Shown: positions 11,690 to 22,570, counted from the stretch's first letter. The stretch: DNA of 32,276 bases from Pelargonium nanum (GCA_036897485.1 JAYMTF010000645.1:1-32276); one strand, 5' to 3'. Made by a program: numbers and translations. Notes: generated by a model from the letters alone, not told the origin.

Positions 11690-11919
11690 TAAATACCTTA
11701 AAAATGGTGGCCTCATGAGTCTCTTACAATCGCGGAGGGGTAGGAATGTAGGATCAATTTGTATGCGGCCTTAACCCTGCTTTTCGTAGATACTGAATCT
11801 GTTATTTGCACCCATGATCTCAAACTTAATACCTTAAATACTAACTAATTCAATACTTCGGTAATTAGCATGCACAACAATTGCTTTTATGATATGCCAG
11901 GGGAATGCATAAATGAACC

Positions 11920-12141
11920 TAGAGCCGACCATTCGGATTTCAGGTCAATTTTTGGATGTGGGTTCAAAAGCCTAACCCAAACCCGTCCCGCAAGAAACGT
12001 GGGTTTGTATGACCCGACCCGTGATCTTTCATGACGAACCTGACCCAAAAATTAATAGGGTCCATTTCATGTGACCCGAACCTGCAAAAATATGGCTCGG
12101 GTTTCAGATTCCCCGTGCTTGGGTCAAATTTGCCAGCTCTA
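11920..12141. mobile_element. hAT-like non-autonomous element, copy 1
   Basis: Terminal sequences are TAGAGCCGACCATTC at the left and, inverted, TAGAGCTGGCAAATT at the right. The interior is rich in ACCCGAACC/GACCCG words. It aligns end to end, in the same orientation, with the element at 30789-31029: for example, ACCCAAAAATTAATAGGGTC here matches ACACAAAAATTAACCGGGTC there. I see no clear 8-bp target duplication around this copy. Confidence 0.6.
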
Positions 12142-12149
12142 TGGGAATC

Positions 12150-13265
12150 TTGTTCACATAGCGGCTGTTTATACAACTTATGCATGTACCTGGATATGTT
12201 TATTATCAGTTTTAGTTATGATGTGTGGACACTCTCATTTTCTCAACGTAATGTCCGAGACATAGCCGACACTCGGACACCCCTAGGATACGTGTTGGAC
12301 ACTTGATTTATCGTCTCTCCTAGCGGACATGTGACTGAATGTGTTCGACATTCTGAAACACATTGGCGAGCATGACCTTATGTAACTTATATGCATTAAT
12401 ATAGTAAATACAAATGATCATATATTATTATTGAACGTATTCTTAGCTTATCGTGTCTATAATTTTATAAAATTTGTGAGTCCCGTATCTCGTACCCATG
12501 TCTATGCAATGTAGGTTTTAAGTTTATGCTTCTTGTTACTAAACTTGTCAAGGAGCCGAAATATAACCAAGGTGTATCTTTTTTTATCAGAGGTTGAATC
12601 AGGCAAAAACTTAGGCTCCTGTGAAGCTGGTAATTAGAGACTTCAAGTTCCACGGATAAAAAAGCGAGACCTCAAACGAAACATCATTCGTAAGATTCTT
12701 CTGTCATCATCACTTTCCAATTTTCGATGAATACAAAATAGGTTTAACACTTACATCCATCTTGCTCTTCTTCTTCCTCAGTTCGCTCCACGAATGTTCC
12801 CAAAATCCCGGGTTCTTCGAGTTCATATATGTTTTGGCAAGCTGACAATATATATTTATATATATAACTATATATATAGCTTTTTGTTGTAATATAGAGA
12901 TAGCTTTTTGCTTCATTGTTTGTAATTGTATGGACTCTTTGTAGATTTCCCAGCATAATCTGTAGGGATGGGATGTTGTGCATATACCTTGTAAAACACT
13001 GTAACATGTGCTATATTTTCAATTTTAGTGTATAAGCTATGAGCCTTCTCTTCTTTTGTATATGGAAATTGAACAAATTTTTATTTCTGTTTCTACAATG
13101 TTATGCTCTAGAGCATTCAAGAACAAAAAATACTGGCAAAATTGTGCACAGTTTGATTTTTGTTTTTGGTTATGTAATGGTATTGTGCAACAGTTTATGT
13201 GTATCGTACTAAATTTTTGATTTCGTTTTTCTAGAGGGTATTATGTAGTTTACGGGCATTAGATT
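12150..13265. other. Intergenic DNA, no gene seen
   Basis: About 1.1 kb of AT-rich sequence with only short, compositionally random open frames on either strand. A TA-rich patch lies at about 12847-12880. The part from about 12640 to 13040 is free of recognised repeats, so it could hold a distal 3' UTR exon of ABC1K7 if the donor-like site at 10614 is used. There is no direct support for that. Confidence 0.4.
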
Positions 13266-13760
13266 TAGGGTGACTATTCGTGTTAACAGGTTGTATCGTG
13301 TTGAAAATTTAGTTACACGACTTGAACACAATTAGAGCTGGCAATCTGGACTTGAAACTTCGGAAACTCGAAACATGATCCACGTTTTATGATCAGTAGT
13401 CTCGTAAAGTGTACACGTGTAGTTTGGGACGGGTCGGACAACCCTGTACACTTTTCTTGCAAACCCAGACCATGATTTGAACATACCTTAACCTCATTTG
13501 TGGTAATGCATTTTCAAAACACGAAGTGTCGCGGTGAACACAAATAGTTTATGAATAGGTTGACACGTTATGACATGCTAAACTTATTTAAATTATTGAG
13601 TTTAGGTTAACTTAACACGAGTGATATGTTTGACCAAGCAGGCACCTGAAACTCAATCAGTGTTTTGTAGGTTCCATTTGAGGGCATATATAGAACAAAG
13701 CTGATAAATTTTAAGATCGGCTTAGGTCAGTCAAATCCGGAATTCAAAACTGACAACCCT
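13266..13760. repeat. Mosaic of decayed hAT-like elements
   Basis: The outer left end reads TAGGGTGACTATTCGTGTTAAC, and the outer right end, inverted, reads AGGGTTGTCAGTTTTG. A second left-type terminus, TAGAGCTGGCAATCTGG, begins inside at 13333, suggesting nesting. The interior has ACGGGTCGG, GGTTGACACG and TTAACACGAG words. GCAGGCACCTGAAACTCAAT near 13639 recurs, diverged, near 14598 and 22460. No coding capacity. Confidence 0.45.
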
Positions 13761-13954
13761 TTACTGATTGGATTTGAGTTATGTATTATATTTTACCTAT
13801 TGTAACATTCTCAAATTGAATTATATGAATGTATGTTTTAATTTTGGTTACACAAAATTTGAGACTATGTCATTGCAAGTTATGTTAACTTATATCATTT
13901 AAATAATTACTTTGACCTGTATTGTTAGAGACAATATCATTTCAAAAAAGAGAG

Positions 13955-14110
13955 TAAATATTTTCAATTTTGACCTTAACAATTAGATATTTTTAACTAA
14001 ATTAAATATTGCCAATTTATATCTTAACAACAATAAGATTTAGTTACCAAAATTAAATCTGGCCAATTTAAAACTTCACAAATAGTTAGATATTGCTTAC
14101 CAAATGTGGG
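13955..14110. repeat. Degenerate tandem repeat, about 50 bp x 3
   Basis: The block CCAATTTATATCTTAAC...ACCAAAATTAAAT recurs with changes at about 13964, 14012 and 14063, giving periods of about 48 and 51 bases. It is AT-rich and non-coding, and lies just upstream of a second minisatellite. Confidence 0.5.
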
Positions 14111-14243
14111 ATAATTTAAATTTATGATTTTGAACCAATGTACAAAATTTGATTAGGTCCAATATGGTTGAGAAGATATTATATTTCTTCAAATGATTGA
14201 AATTTAAAATAAGATAGATGTTATGGTATTTTAAATAATAGAA

Positions 14244-14365
14244 CAAATTATCATTTCAAGAAATAGATAAATGAGTTTTTAAAATGTAATTATCTTTTCA
14301 AGAAATAGATAAAGGAGTTTTTCAAAGATAATTATCTTTTCAAGAAATAGATAAAAGTTTTTAAA
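14244..14365 (+). repeat. 42-bp x 3 minisatellite
   Basis: CAAGAAATAGATAAA starts at 14257, 14299 and 14341, an exact 42-base period, and the flanking ATTATC-TTTT and GAGTTTTT segments are repeated as well. The array is short, recent-looking and non-coding. Confidence 0.8.
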
Positions 14366-14531
14366 ATATTCAAATTAGTAGGTGAAGAAATTTAAAAATA
14401 AAAATAAAATAAAAACTCCCAAAAGTTCATAAGACACTATGACATAACACCGTAAAAACGAAGGGTTAAAAAATAAAAAAACTCAACTGTCAAACTCATT
14501 CAACCATTATTATCAGCAAGCGTAACAACAC

Positions 14532-14558
14532 AAAAAAAAAAAAAAAAAAAAAAAAAAA
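14532..14558 (+). repeat. Poly(A) tract, 27 bases
   Basis: An uninterrupted run of 27 A follows an A-rich stretch. It could be the tail of a decayed retroposed sequence or a simple homopolymer. No upstream gene-like sequence supports a processed pseudogene. Confidence 0.9.
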
Positions 14559-14589
14559 CCCATCAAACTAGAAACCCTAACAAAATTTG

Positions 14590-14990
14590 ATTCCGAAGCC
14601 GTGTGCACCTGAAACCCGAGCAATACTTTTAATGTTCGTATTGTATAAGATAGATCGATCATTTTCAAGACGGTCAGACAATTTGGCCTGAATCGAAACC
14701 CAAATTGCTAGCTTTCGTATAATTAGAGCTAATTATTTCAACTGGAAATGCACGCATCCTAAACTCTATCCCGATTTATGCGGGTTCGAACTACTCCGAA
14801 CTCAATTACACCTAAAACTCTATCCCCATAACACCGTTCAAGTCGAATCTGGTCGGACAAACTCGCACAAACCTGCACACTAAAATACTCGAAACTCTTA
14901 TTTGGATCGGGTTTGGGATACACCTTTCCAACCCGAAACCTATCTGAAATCAGAATTGCCATCTCTTGGTGTAAATTAACCTTCCGCAAA
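14590..14990. repeat. Decayed dispersed repeat, hAT-like family wording
   Basis: The sequence has GTGCACCTGAAACCCGAGCAATAC-type wording near 14602, matching words near 13639 and 22460. It also has many CGAAACCC, GGGTTCGAACT, GGTCGGACAAACTCG and CAACCCGAAACC words that recall the elements at 11920 and 30789. The termini are not resolved. The minus-strand open frame across it is low in complexity and matches nothing I know. Confidence 0.4.
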
Positions 14991-15109
14991 AGTTATCGTG
15001 TTCCCACGTAAATAGTCAAAACTACATGGGTGTGAAGAAAATTAAGCAGAAGTATAGGGATGCATTCAAAATCCCCAAAAATCAAAGCCCCAAGAGCATG
15101 TGATGTGAG

Positions 15110-15389
15110 GCAGTAGAGAGAGAAAGTAGAGAGAGAAAGACTTGTCCTGTCCTTTACAGTCTGTAGTTACTCACTCCCACCAACCAACACTCTCTCTCTC
15201 TCTCCTCAAAACCGCCATTTTTAACGGATTTTTCCTCCATTTTCTCTCTCTAAAAACCCTAGCCACCATTTTCTCTCTCTACCCTCTTTTTCTCCTTCTG
15301 TTCCGATTCTAGGGTTTCGATTCGATTTGCTCGATTTCTCCACTTCAACCATCGATGAATCACTAGGGTTTGGCCTCTGAAACCCCCAA
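15110..15389 (+). promoter_or_regulatory. SIRK1 core promoter and 5' leader
   Basis: A GA-rich tract (15113-15140) is followed by CT-rich tracts (15188-15205 and 15240-15290), typical of plant leaders. Three telo-box cores are present: AAACCCTAG near 15254, and TAGGGTTT at 15310-15317 and 15364-15371. A three-codon upstream ORF (ATG at 15355, stop at 15364-15366) lies 23 bases before the main start. No canonical TATA box is evident, and the transcription start is not determinable by eye. Confidence 0.5.
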
Positions 15390-18300
15390 ATGACTCTTCT
15401 CCTCGCTTTCTCTCTCCTCTCCCTCCTCCTCCTCGCCTCCGCCTCCTCCGACGAGCTCCGATGCCTGCTCGAATTCAAGAAAGGTATCCGCGACGATCCG
15501 CTCGGAAAAGTCGTCGGAAATTGGAACCACAGCTTGCTCTCCGACCCTGAGGCCTGCCCGGAGAGCTGGACCGGCATTGCCTGCGACGGCTCCGGGAAGG
15601 TCACCGGTATTGTCCTCGATCGGCTCGGTCTCTCCGGGGAGCTCAAGTTCCAGACTCTGATTGGGCTCAAAATGCTCGCGAATCTGAGCTTGGCCGGGAA
15701 TTTCTTCACCGGGCGCTTGCCGCCGGCGCTGGGGACGGTGACGTCGCTGCAGCATTTGGATCTGTCCGGGAACAGGTTCTACGGCCCGATTCCGGGCCGG
15801 ATCAATGAGCTCTGGGGGCTGAATTATGTGAATTTGTCAGGAAATGGGTTCAAGGGAGGGTTTCCGGATGGGATTCGGAATCTTCAGCAGCTGAGAGTCT
15901 TGGATTTGCACAAGAACAAGCTCTGGGGAGACATTGGGGATGTGTTGTCTCAGCTCCGGAATGTGGAGTATGTTGATTTGAGCTTCAATGGGTTTTTCGG
16001 GACGCTTCCGGCCAGTTCTGAGAACATTTCTAGCTTGGCCAACACGGTGCGCTACATGAATTTGAGTCATAATAGCTTGAGTGGTGGGTTCTTTTCGAGC
16101 GACTCGATTACCTTGTTTCGGAATCTGCAAGTGGTTGATTTGGGTGATAATCAGATCAATGGGGAGCTTCCTTCGTTCGGTTCGTTGTCGGCTTTGCGGG
16201 TCCTGAGGTTGGGGAACAATCAGTTATCCGGATTGATACCGGAGGAGTTGTTGGAAAGCTCAATGGTGTTGGAGGAATTAGATCTCAGTGGCAATGGATT
16301 TACAGGTAAAAGTTTTGACCTTTTTCTTGCACAAGCATTTGCTTTTTTCCAGGGATTTGGTTTCAAGTTTGTGGGCTATATTTGTTTGATGAAGTCATGG
16401 CTCCTTGTATTTCTGGGGATTTTGGTCAACATGTATGGATTTTAGGGTGCTCTAAATTTTCTTGATATGATTATTAAAAATCTTGATTTCATGAAATATA
16501 TTGACCACTAATTGGTAAATTTTGATTTCTTTTGTAAAGTAATATTTATGATATTTTTCTATTTTTGGGGTGTCACAAAATTTTACCCACAAAATTTCTC
16601 TGTCGATATGTTGGTTTGATTATTCTAAAAGCAGAATGTATCATTGTCAGATGGGGAATATTTTTTTTACTTTGAGTTTGATTGTAGTGAATATTGTTTT
16701 TACCATCCAAACACAAAATCAAAATTTACATATATTCTCATTGGTCTAAAATAGTACCTTGTATTTCTGGGTTGGGGATTTTGGTCAACATGTACGAATT
16801 TTAGGGTGCTCTAAATTTTCTTAATATGATTATTGAAATCTTGATATCATAAAAGATTTTGATCACTAATTGGTAATTTTTGATTCTTTTGCACAGTATT
16901 TTTTTGTTGTTGATATTTTTCTATTTTTGGGGTGTCACAAAAATTTACCCACCCAATTTCTTCAAGGTCCATATGTGGTTTGATTATTCTAAAAGCATAA
17001 TGTATTTTTGTCAGATGTGGGATATACTTTTACTTTGGGTTTGATTGTAATGAAGATTGTTTTGACTTTGTAAACACAAAATCAAAATTTACACATTCTC
17101 ATAGGTGTATAAAATATTTCACAAAATATGTGAAGATAATTCTATGGTTCAGATTCATTTGTACTATATGTCATGTTGAATATTTTCTTCTGATCACCCT
17201 TCTTATTACATATAAGAAAACTTACATTGCTGTTTCAAGCTTCCATTATGATAGTTATCTGCGTGATATACATGTCAACTCTGTGGTTATTTTATTTCGG
17301 TTAGTCTTATACAAGATTCACTTGTATGTTTTTATTTTGAATTGAGTGTCCTTTTTCATAGTGTTATAACCTTTGGTGTAAAAGATTTATAACACTTGTG
17401 TGATTGTGGACTTGAGGTTCTATGTTTCCCTATTCCATTGAACTTAAGGCTGTATTAGAGATTTCTGATATTCTCTATTTCTAAACATACAGGTTCAGTT
17501 CACGACATTAATTCTACGACTTTGAATGTGCTGAACCTTTCATCCAATGGTTTGTCGGGCACCTTGCCATCTTCTGTGAGTAGATGCTCGGTGTTGGATT
17601 TAAGCAGAAATATGATTTCTGGTGACATATCCATTCTGCTAAATTGGAAAGCGTCTTTAGAAGTTCTAGATCTGAGCTCGAACAATTTGTCTGGAAGCTT
17701 CCCAAACTCGACTTCTCTGTATGAGAATTTAAGTACACTTAAACTTCAAAATAATTCCCTAGAAGGTAATTTGCCTTCTATGCTGGGCACTGTTCCAAGA
17801 TTGTCTGCTGTTGACCTAAGTTTAAATCAACTTGGGGGTCCCATTCCTGGTAGTTTCTTCTCTTCAATGACTTTGACAAGCCTGAATCTTTCAAGAAATC
17901 ATTTTACGGGGTCAATTCCTCTTCAAGGTGCGCATGCAAGTGCATTGCTGCTTCTACATCCTCTTCCTCAGATGGAATTTCTGGATCTCTCTAGTAATTC
18001 CTTAACAGGTTCCTTGCCTTCGGAAATTGGTAACTTGGAGGGGCTCAGATTGCTTAATCTTGCAAAGAATGGTTTATCTGGGGAGCTACCAAGTGAATTG
18101 AGTAAACTTAGTAACTTGGAGTACCTCGATTTATCTGACAATAAATTTAATGGTAGAATTCCGGATAACCTTCCGATGAGCATACATGTATTTAATGTCT
18201 CTGATAATGATCTATCGGGCACTGTTCCAGAAAATTTGAAAAAATTCTCAAGCTCCTCATTCCGACCTGGAAATTCCAAGCTAATCCTCCCAAGAGGCAT

Positions 18301-21300
18301 GCCATCACCCAATTCTGATATTCAACATCCTCATGATCAAGGGAAGCGTCACAGTTCAAAGGGTAGTATCAAAGTAGCAATTATTGTGGCCTCAGTTGGG
18401 GTTGCTTTGATGATTATATTCGTTTTATTGGCTTATCATCGAGCTCACCTTAAAGAATTCCATGGAACAGCCGGATTTAGTGATCAAACAACAGGAAGAG
18501 ATGTTAAGGTAGGACGGTTCACACGGCCATCTCTTTTCAAATTCAACAGCAATGTTCAACCCCCACAAACTTCACTAAGTTTCTCGAATGATCACTTGCT
18601 AACATCCAATTCAAGGTCTTTATCTGGGAAGACAGAGTTTGGAACTGAAATCAGTGGCCATGTACCACACGAGGAGGCGGTAGCTAGTTCCGCATCGACA
18701 AATCCTAATTTGCTAGATAATTATCCTGCCACATCTGGAAGGAAGTCCTCCCCAGGTTCCCCCTTGTCTTCCTCACCCCGTTTTATTGAGACACGTGAAC
18801 AGCCTGTCATGTTGGATGTGTACTCACCAGATCGGTTGGCTGGAGAATTGTCTTTCCTTGATGCTTCACTGACATTCACTGGAGAAGAGTTATCTAGAGC
18901 TCCCGCCGAAGTTCTTGGCAGAAGCAGCCATGGAACTCTTTACAAAGCTACTCTAGATAGTGGGCACATGTTGACAGTGAAGTGGTTGCGGGTAGGACTG
19001 GTCAAACACAAGAAGGAGTTTGCTAAGGAAGTCAAAAGAATTGGCGCAATAAGACATCCAAACATTGTTCCATTGCGAGCATATTATTGGGGCCCCAGAG
19101 AACAAGAAAGGCTTCTTTTGGCAGATTATGTCCCGGGAGATAGCTTGGCCTTACATCTTTATGGTAAGTCTTCTTGGACATTTCTTTTCCCTTTGATCTG
19201 TTATGATTGTTGATCTAAATAATCTTAGATTCTGCCAATTCTTCAAAACTGTTATCACATGTACTTGTTAATTTTGTGATATTGTTCTGCAAGTTGCAGA
19301 CCGTTCTGTGAATAATTTTTTTTTTTGTAACCATGATGGCATCCATGTCAACAGTGGTGCGTATTAAGTTATTTCAACTTTAGGTCCAGTCTCGTAGTAA
19401 TATGCACTAAGGCGTTCGATGTTAGCTGAACTAATACCATTAGGTTCTTAACTCTCCTCGGTATCTTTTATTAGTATTTACTATGATTGATCTAAGAAAG
19501 CATTCGTACACATTAATTAATATATCATCTAACAAAGAACTTATTTCAACATCTTAGTGCATTTAAAGGCTGTAATTGCTGACATTTCTCTTTCGTCTTA
19601 AGCTTAGTTCATCAAGATACCTCTCAACTAGAAATGATTTTCGAGTTGCTGATCAAGCATACACTTAGGCAGTAGGAACATCATGCATACCCAAGGCATG
19701 TTTGGCAAATTTGCAAGTAATATATGATGAATTTAAGAATAGTTCCTATGATTTTGCTACATCAAATTCCATATTACATTTTTCACCTTAGATTTGATAA
19801 GGTCTCACAAGCACTTCAAAGGCAGAAATAAGTATCCTAAGCAAGTCATAAGGAAATGATAGGAACCATTAGAAGGGCCATTTTAAGGGAAAGGAACTTA
19901 AGTTAAAGTGGTGAGAAGACATAGAGATATGCAAGTTTCTGGATGTATAGAAGCTTATGCAGCGATGCAAACTATTGATATGGAAGCAATAGAGGAATGT
20001 TTTAAGGAGGGACGATAAATAGTTGGCTTATGTTGATTTTAGGAACATAAATCTGGAGACCTGGCTATTAGCTTGACTGGTGGAATTTCATGGGGTTAGA
20101 AAAATTGTTGCGATTGGATGGACAGTAGTTCTGCAGCGAGAATGCTAATCTAACTGCTTTTCGAGGACATTTGAACCAATTGATTATCACTTTTCTTATG
20201 CAATAGAGCACTGAATCGAGGCTTATCTTGAAATGTATCTCTTGGGCATAGGCATGTAGTGTTGGTGAAGTTAATAGAATATCTGCTTACTTCTTGGTTA
20301 GCGTGTAACAGGAAGTGAACATGTGTTAGCCCAAAACCGCAAATTTTTCCTATTTATGCCCCCAAATCCTCCTACTTTTAAAAAAATAAATTACTAATTA
20401 TATCTCAACATATTGATTTCATCATCGGTACCCAAAACCTCAAATTTTGCCAATTTATGCCCCAAAATTGGCTCTTTTCAACTTATTGAAGTCATATATT
20501 TTGCACATATCATTATTCTGGTACGAGGCTCTTCATGACACTTTTGTATGATCATGTGTCATTCTCGCTTGTTTTATGTAATAGACCATTCCATCAAGTT
20601 TATTGTTTCTTCATAACTAGGACCGTAATTTCTTGAGCGGTCCAATTATTTTGTGCTTCTCTTACAATCTTGATTTACCGTGCTTTTTATGTATACAAGT
20701 ATTTTGACATGCAACAACATTTTCTCATAATATATGAATATTTTGTCAATTTTATGTCACACAGAGTCTACGCCTCGGAGGTACTCTCCTTTGTCCTTCG
20801 GTCAGAGGCTCAAAGTTGCAGTAGACGTTGCTCGATGCCTCCTATACCTTCACGATCGAAACTTGCCTCATGGGAACCTAAAGCCGACAAACATACTCCT
20901 GACCGGCCCTGATTACAGTGCTCGCCTCACCGATTATGGCCTTCACCGTCTCATGACTCCAGCAGGCATTGCTGAGCAAATCCTGAATCTTGGAGCACTC
21001 GGATACCGCGCTCCTGAGCTTTCCACTGCAGCTAAGCCATTCCCGTCCTTCAAGGCTGATGTGTACGCCTTAGGAGTAATCTTGATGGAGTTGTTGACCA
21101 GAAGAAGCGCCGGCGACATAATATCAGGTCAGTCAGGCGCTGTAGACCTCACAGATTGGGTTCGGTTATGTGATCAAGAAGGGCGAGGACGGGATTGCAT
21201 TGACAGAGACATGGCAAGCGGCGAAGAGCCCTCCAAAGCAATGCACGAATTGCTCGCCATCTCGCTCAGGTGCATTTTCCCGGTAAACGAGAGGCCTAAC

Positions 21301-21342
21301 GTAAGACAAGTATTTGAAGATCTCAATTCTATTTCGGTTTGA
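15390..21342 (+). CDS. SIRK1: LRR receptor-like kinase, SIRK1 (At5g10020) type
   Basis: Three exons, 15390-16305, 17493-19163 and 20765-21342, join in frame to 1054 aa, close to the Arabidopsis protein's length. Residues 1-20 are a Leu-rich signal peptide. An LRR N-terminal cap follows (C56, W60, C65). Roughly twenty LRRs of the LxxLxLxxNxLxGxIP type run to about residue 575. The membrane helix is at about 598-622, followed by a Ser-rich juxtamembrane region. The kinase domain has the loop GRSSHG (781-786), lysine K802, HGN (898-900) in place of HRD, DYG (919-921) and APE (945-947). The Arabidopsis protein is a plasma-membrane kinase reported to regulate PIP aquaporins after sucrose supply, with QSK1 as partner. 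The wording of the first LRRs and the juxtamembrane stretch fits this gene better than its paralogue GHR1. Symbol assignment is by remembered similarity. Confidence 0.9.
16403..17110 (+). repeat. 354-bp imperfect tandem duplication in SIRK1 intron 1
   Basis: CCTTGTATTTCTGGG begins at 16403 and again at 16757. The order of shared segments is then preserved: GGATTTTGGTCAACATGTA, TTTTAGGGTGCTCTAAATTT, CACTAATTGGTAA, TTTTTGGGGTGTCACAAAA, GGTTTGATTATTCTAAAAGC and AACACAAAATCAAAATTTAC. The copies differ by scattered substitutions and small indels, so the duplication is not brand new. Neither copy looks coding, and both lie wholly inside intron 1 (16306-17492). Confidence 0.9.
19164..20764. other. 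SIRK1 intron 2, a short direct repeat only
   Basis: This 1.6 kb intron interrupts the kinase domain between the LYE and STPRR residues (CTTTATG|gtaagt ... cacacag|AG). The only structure seen is a direct repeat of about 40 bases: CCCAAAACCGCAAATTTTTCC... at 20330 and CCCAAAACCTCAAATTTTGCC... at 20431, each ending in TTTATGCCCC. No coding sequence or transposon end was recognised. Confidence 0.6.
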
Positions 21343-22079
21343 AATTTTTGTACATGTGTCTTGGAATTAGGTTTTTTTTTTCTTATCGTTCCTCGACCCA
21401 ATTGTTGGTTTTCTCTCGTATATTTTTTCCCCTTCCCGCTCAATTGGTTTCGAGCCTTGTGATTTCGGGCTAATCATCTCTCATTCTTTCTTCTTTTCGT
21501 TTCGTTGGAAATTTTCTTGTAAAGAAACGACCGAATCTATTGATTATTTGACCGTGCTTGATTTTGATCATTAATTGAAAAGGGTTTGCGATTTTTTTAG
21601 TGTTCTTGATCCGAATCGAGTCAGAAATTAAATTTTTTAACGTTTGGTTTCATGTGTGTTCTTGATGCCTCTTTTCCAGGTTATTGACTGTTCTCTTATG
21701 AATTTTAATGTATCTTGTCTTGTGTATATATTGTCTCCTTTGATTTTGAATTGCAAGATCAATGGTCCTCAATGTTAAGGGCTTGTTTGACTTATCTACT
21801 TCTAGTGTCTTTTTAATGTATATATAAGTAGCTAGAGCTTAGAATGAGATAAAATGTTTGTAGATAATAAAATGCTTGTCCGGTAAATCAACATATAGAA
21901 GACGGTTTAAAAATTGAAAGTAACGATATGATTGTAAATTTATTAAATTGTTTTTGGCAAAAAAATGAATTTTATATGCAGTTGGTCGACCTACTCATCT
22001 TCACTGTCGACCTTTTGTGTAATCATCTTCCACTTGTGACCATTAATACCTATTACTGGAGTTAAGAGGGTGGTGATTC
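21343..22079. other. SIRK1 3' UTR and flank, no gene seen
   Basis: T-rich sequence follows the SIRK1 stop codon. It presumably contains the 3' UTR, but I see no single convincing polyadenylation signal. The remainder is AT-rich intergenic DNA without recognised features. Confidence 0.5.
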
Positions 22080-22570
22080 GTTTTTTCGAGCTTTGTTAGA
22101 AGTTTATTATTTTATTAAATTGGTCAACTTGAAACAATCTGATTAATAAATGAGTTGTTAAATTATACGAAAGCAACCCACATATGAACGTGCTGCACCA
22201 CATGACGAACGACACATTTAAATAATTAAGTTCAAAATTACACGATCTAACCATTCATAATTATCATATTTGTAGTGTAATTTAACTTTACTAATAATCA
22301 ACGTTACAAAGGAACGTCCATGCAAAATCAAATTTGTCCATTTAATTAAATAAATTAAACACAATGAATCCGAACACCTCCCAATTAAACTGCACTCAAA
22401 CCTAAATTACCAGCCCTAACTAGAGACGACGATTTAGATATGAATATGCAGGCACATGAAACCCAATGCACATTTTCACAGGTTCAAATAGACACGATCA
22501 CTTTCGGATCTAAGTGAAAATATCCGCACTAAAGTCGCACATTTATACATTTTCAATCCGAACCCAACAC
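22080..22570. repeat. Two abutting decayed hAT-like repeats
   Basis: The first segment has GGTCAACTTGAAAC, GACGAACGACAC and AATTACACGATCTAACC words and ends near 22419 in TACCAGCCCTAA, an inverted TTAGGGCTGGTA terminus. The next starts at once with TAGAGACGACGATTTAG (22421) and carries GCAGGCACATGAAACCCAAT (about 22459), matching words at about 13639 and 14602. It fades near 22570, just upstream of the SMU1 promoter. Non-coding. Confidence 0.45.

Noticed and set aside
12150-13040. A small extra gene between ABC1K7 and SIRK1
   Set aside because: The open frames on both strands are under 100 codons, overlap one another in conflicting frames and show no conserved motif.
14244-14365. A CRISPR-like array from the regular 42-bp spacing
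   Set aside because: The whole unit, including the would-be spacers, is repeated. There are only three copies and this is nuclear plant DNA, so it is a minisatellite.
14532-14558. The poly(A) run as the tail of a processed pseudogene
   Set aside because: No gene-like sequence precedes it. The upstream DNA is AT-rich minisatellite and repeat sequence.
15221-15755. Two long minus-strand open frames opposite SIRK1 exon 1
   Set aside because: They mirror the GC-richer, codon-biased sense exon and encode Arg/Glu/Pro-rich strings without domains. Antisense shadows explain them.
15390-16445. A 351-codon reading of SIRK1 exon 1 into intron 1 as a short soluble LRR protein
   Set aside because: The reading past 16305 is only intron sequence read through a good donor (ACAG|gtaaaa), with no LRR character. 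A retained-intron isoform cannot be excluded but has no support here.
20869-20940. SIRK1 as a pseudogene because of HGN and DYG
   Set aside because: The frame is open across all exons, the other kinase motifs are intact, and HGN/DYG is usual in this receptor-kinase subgroup.
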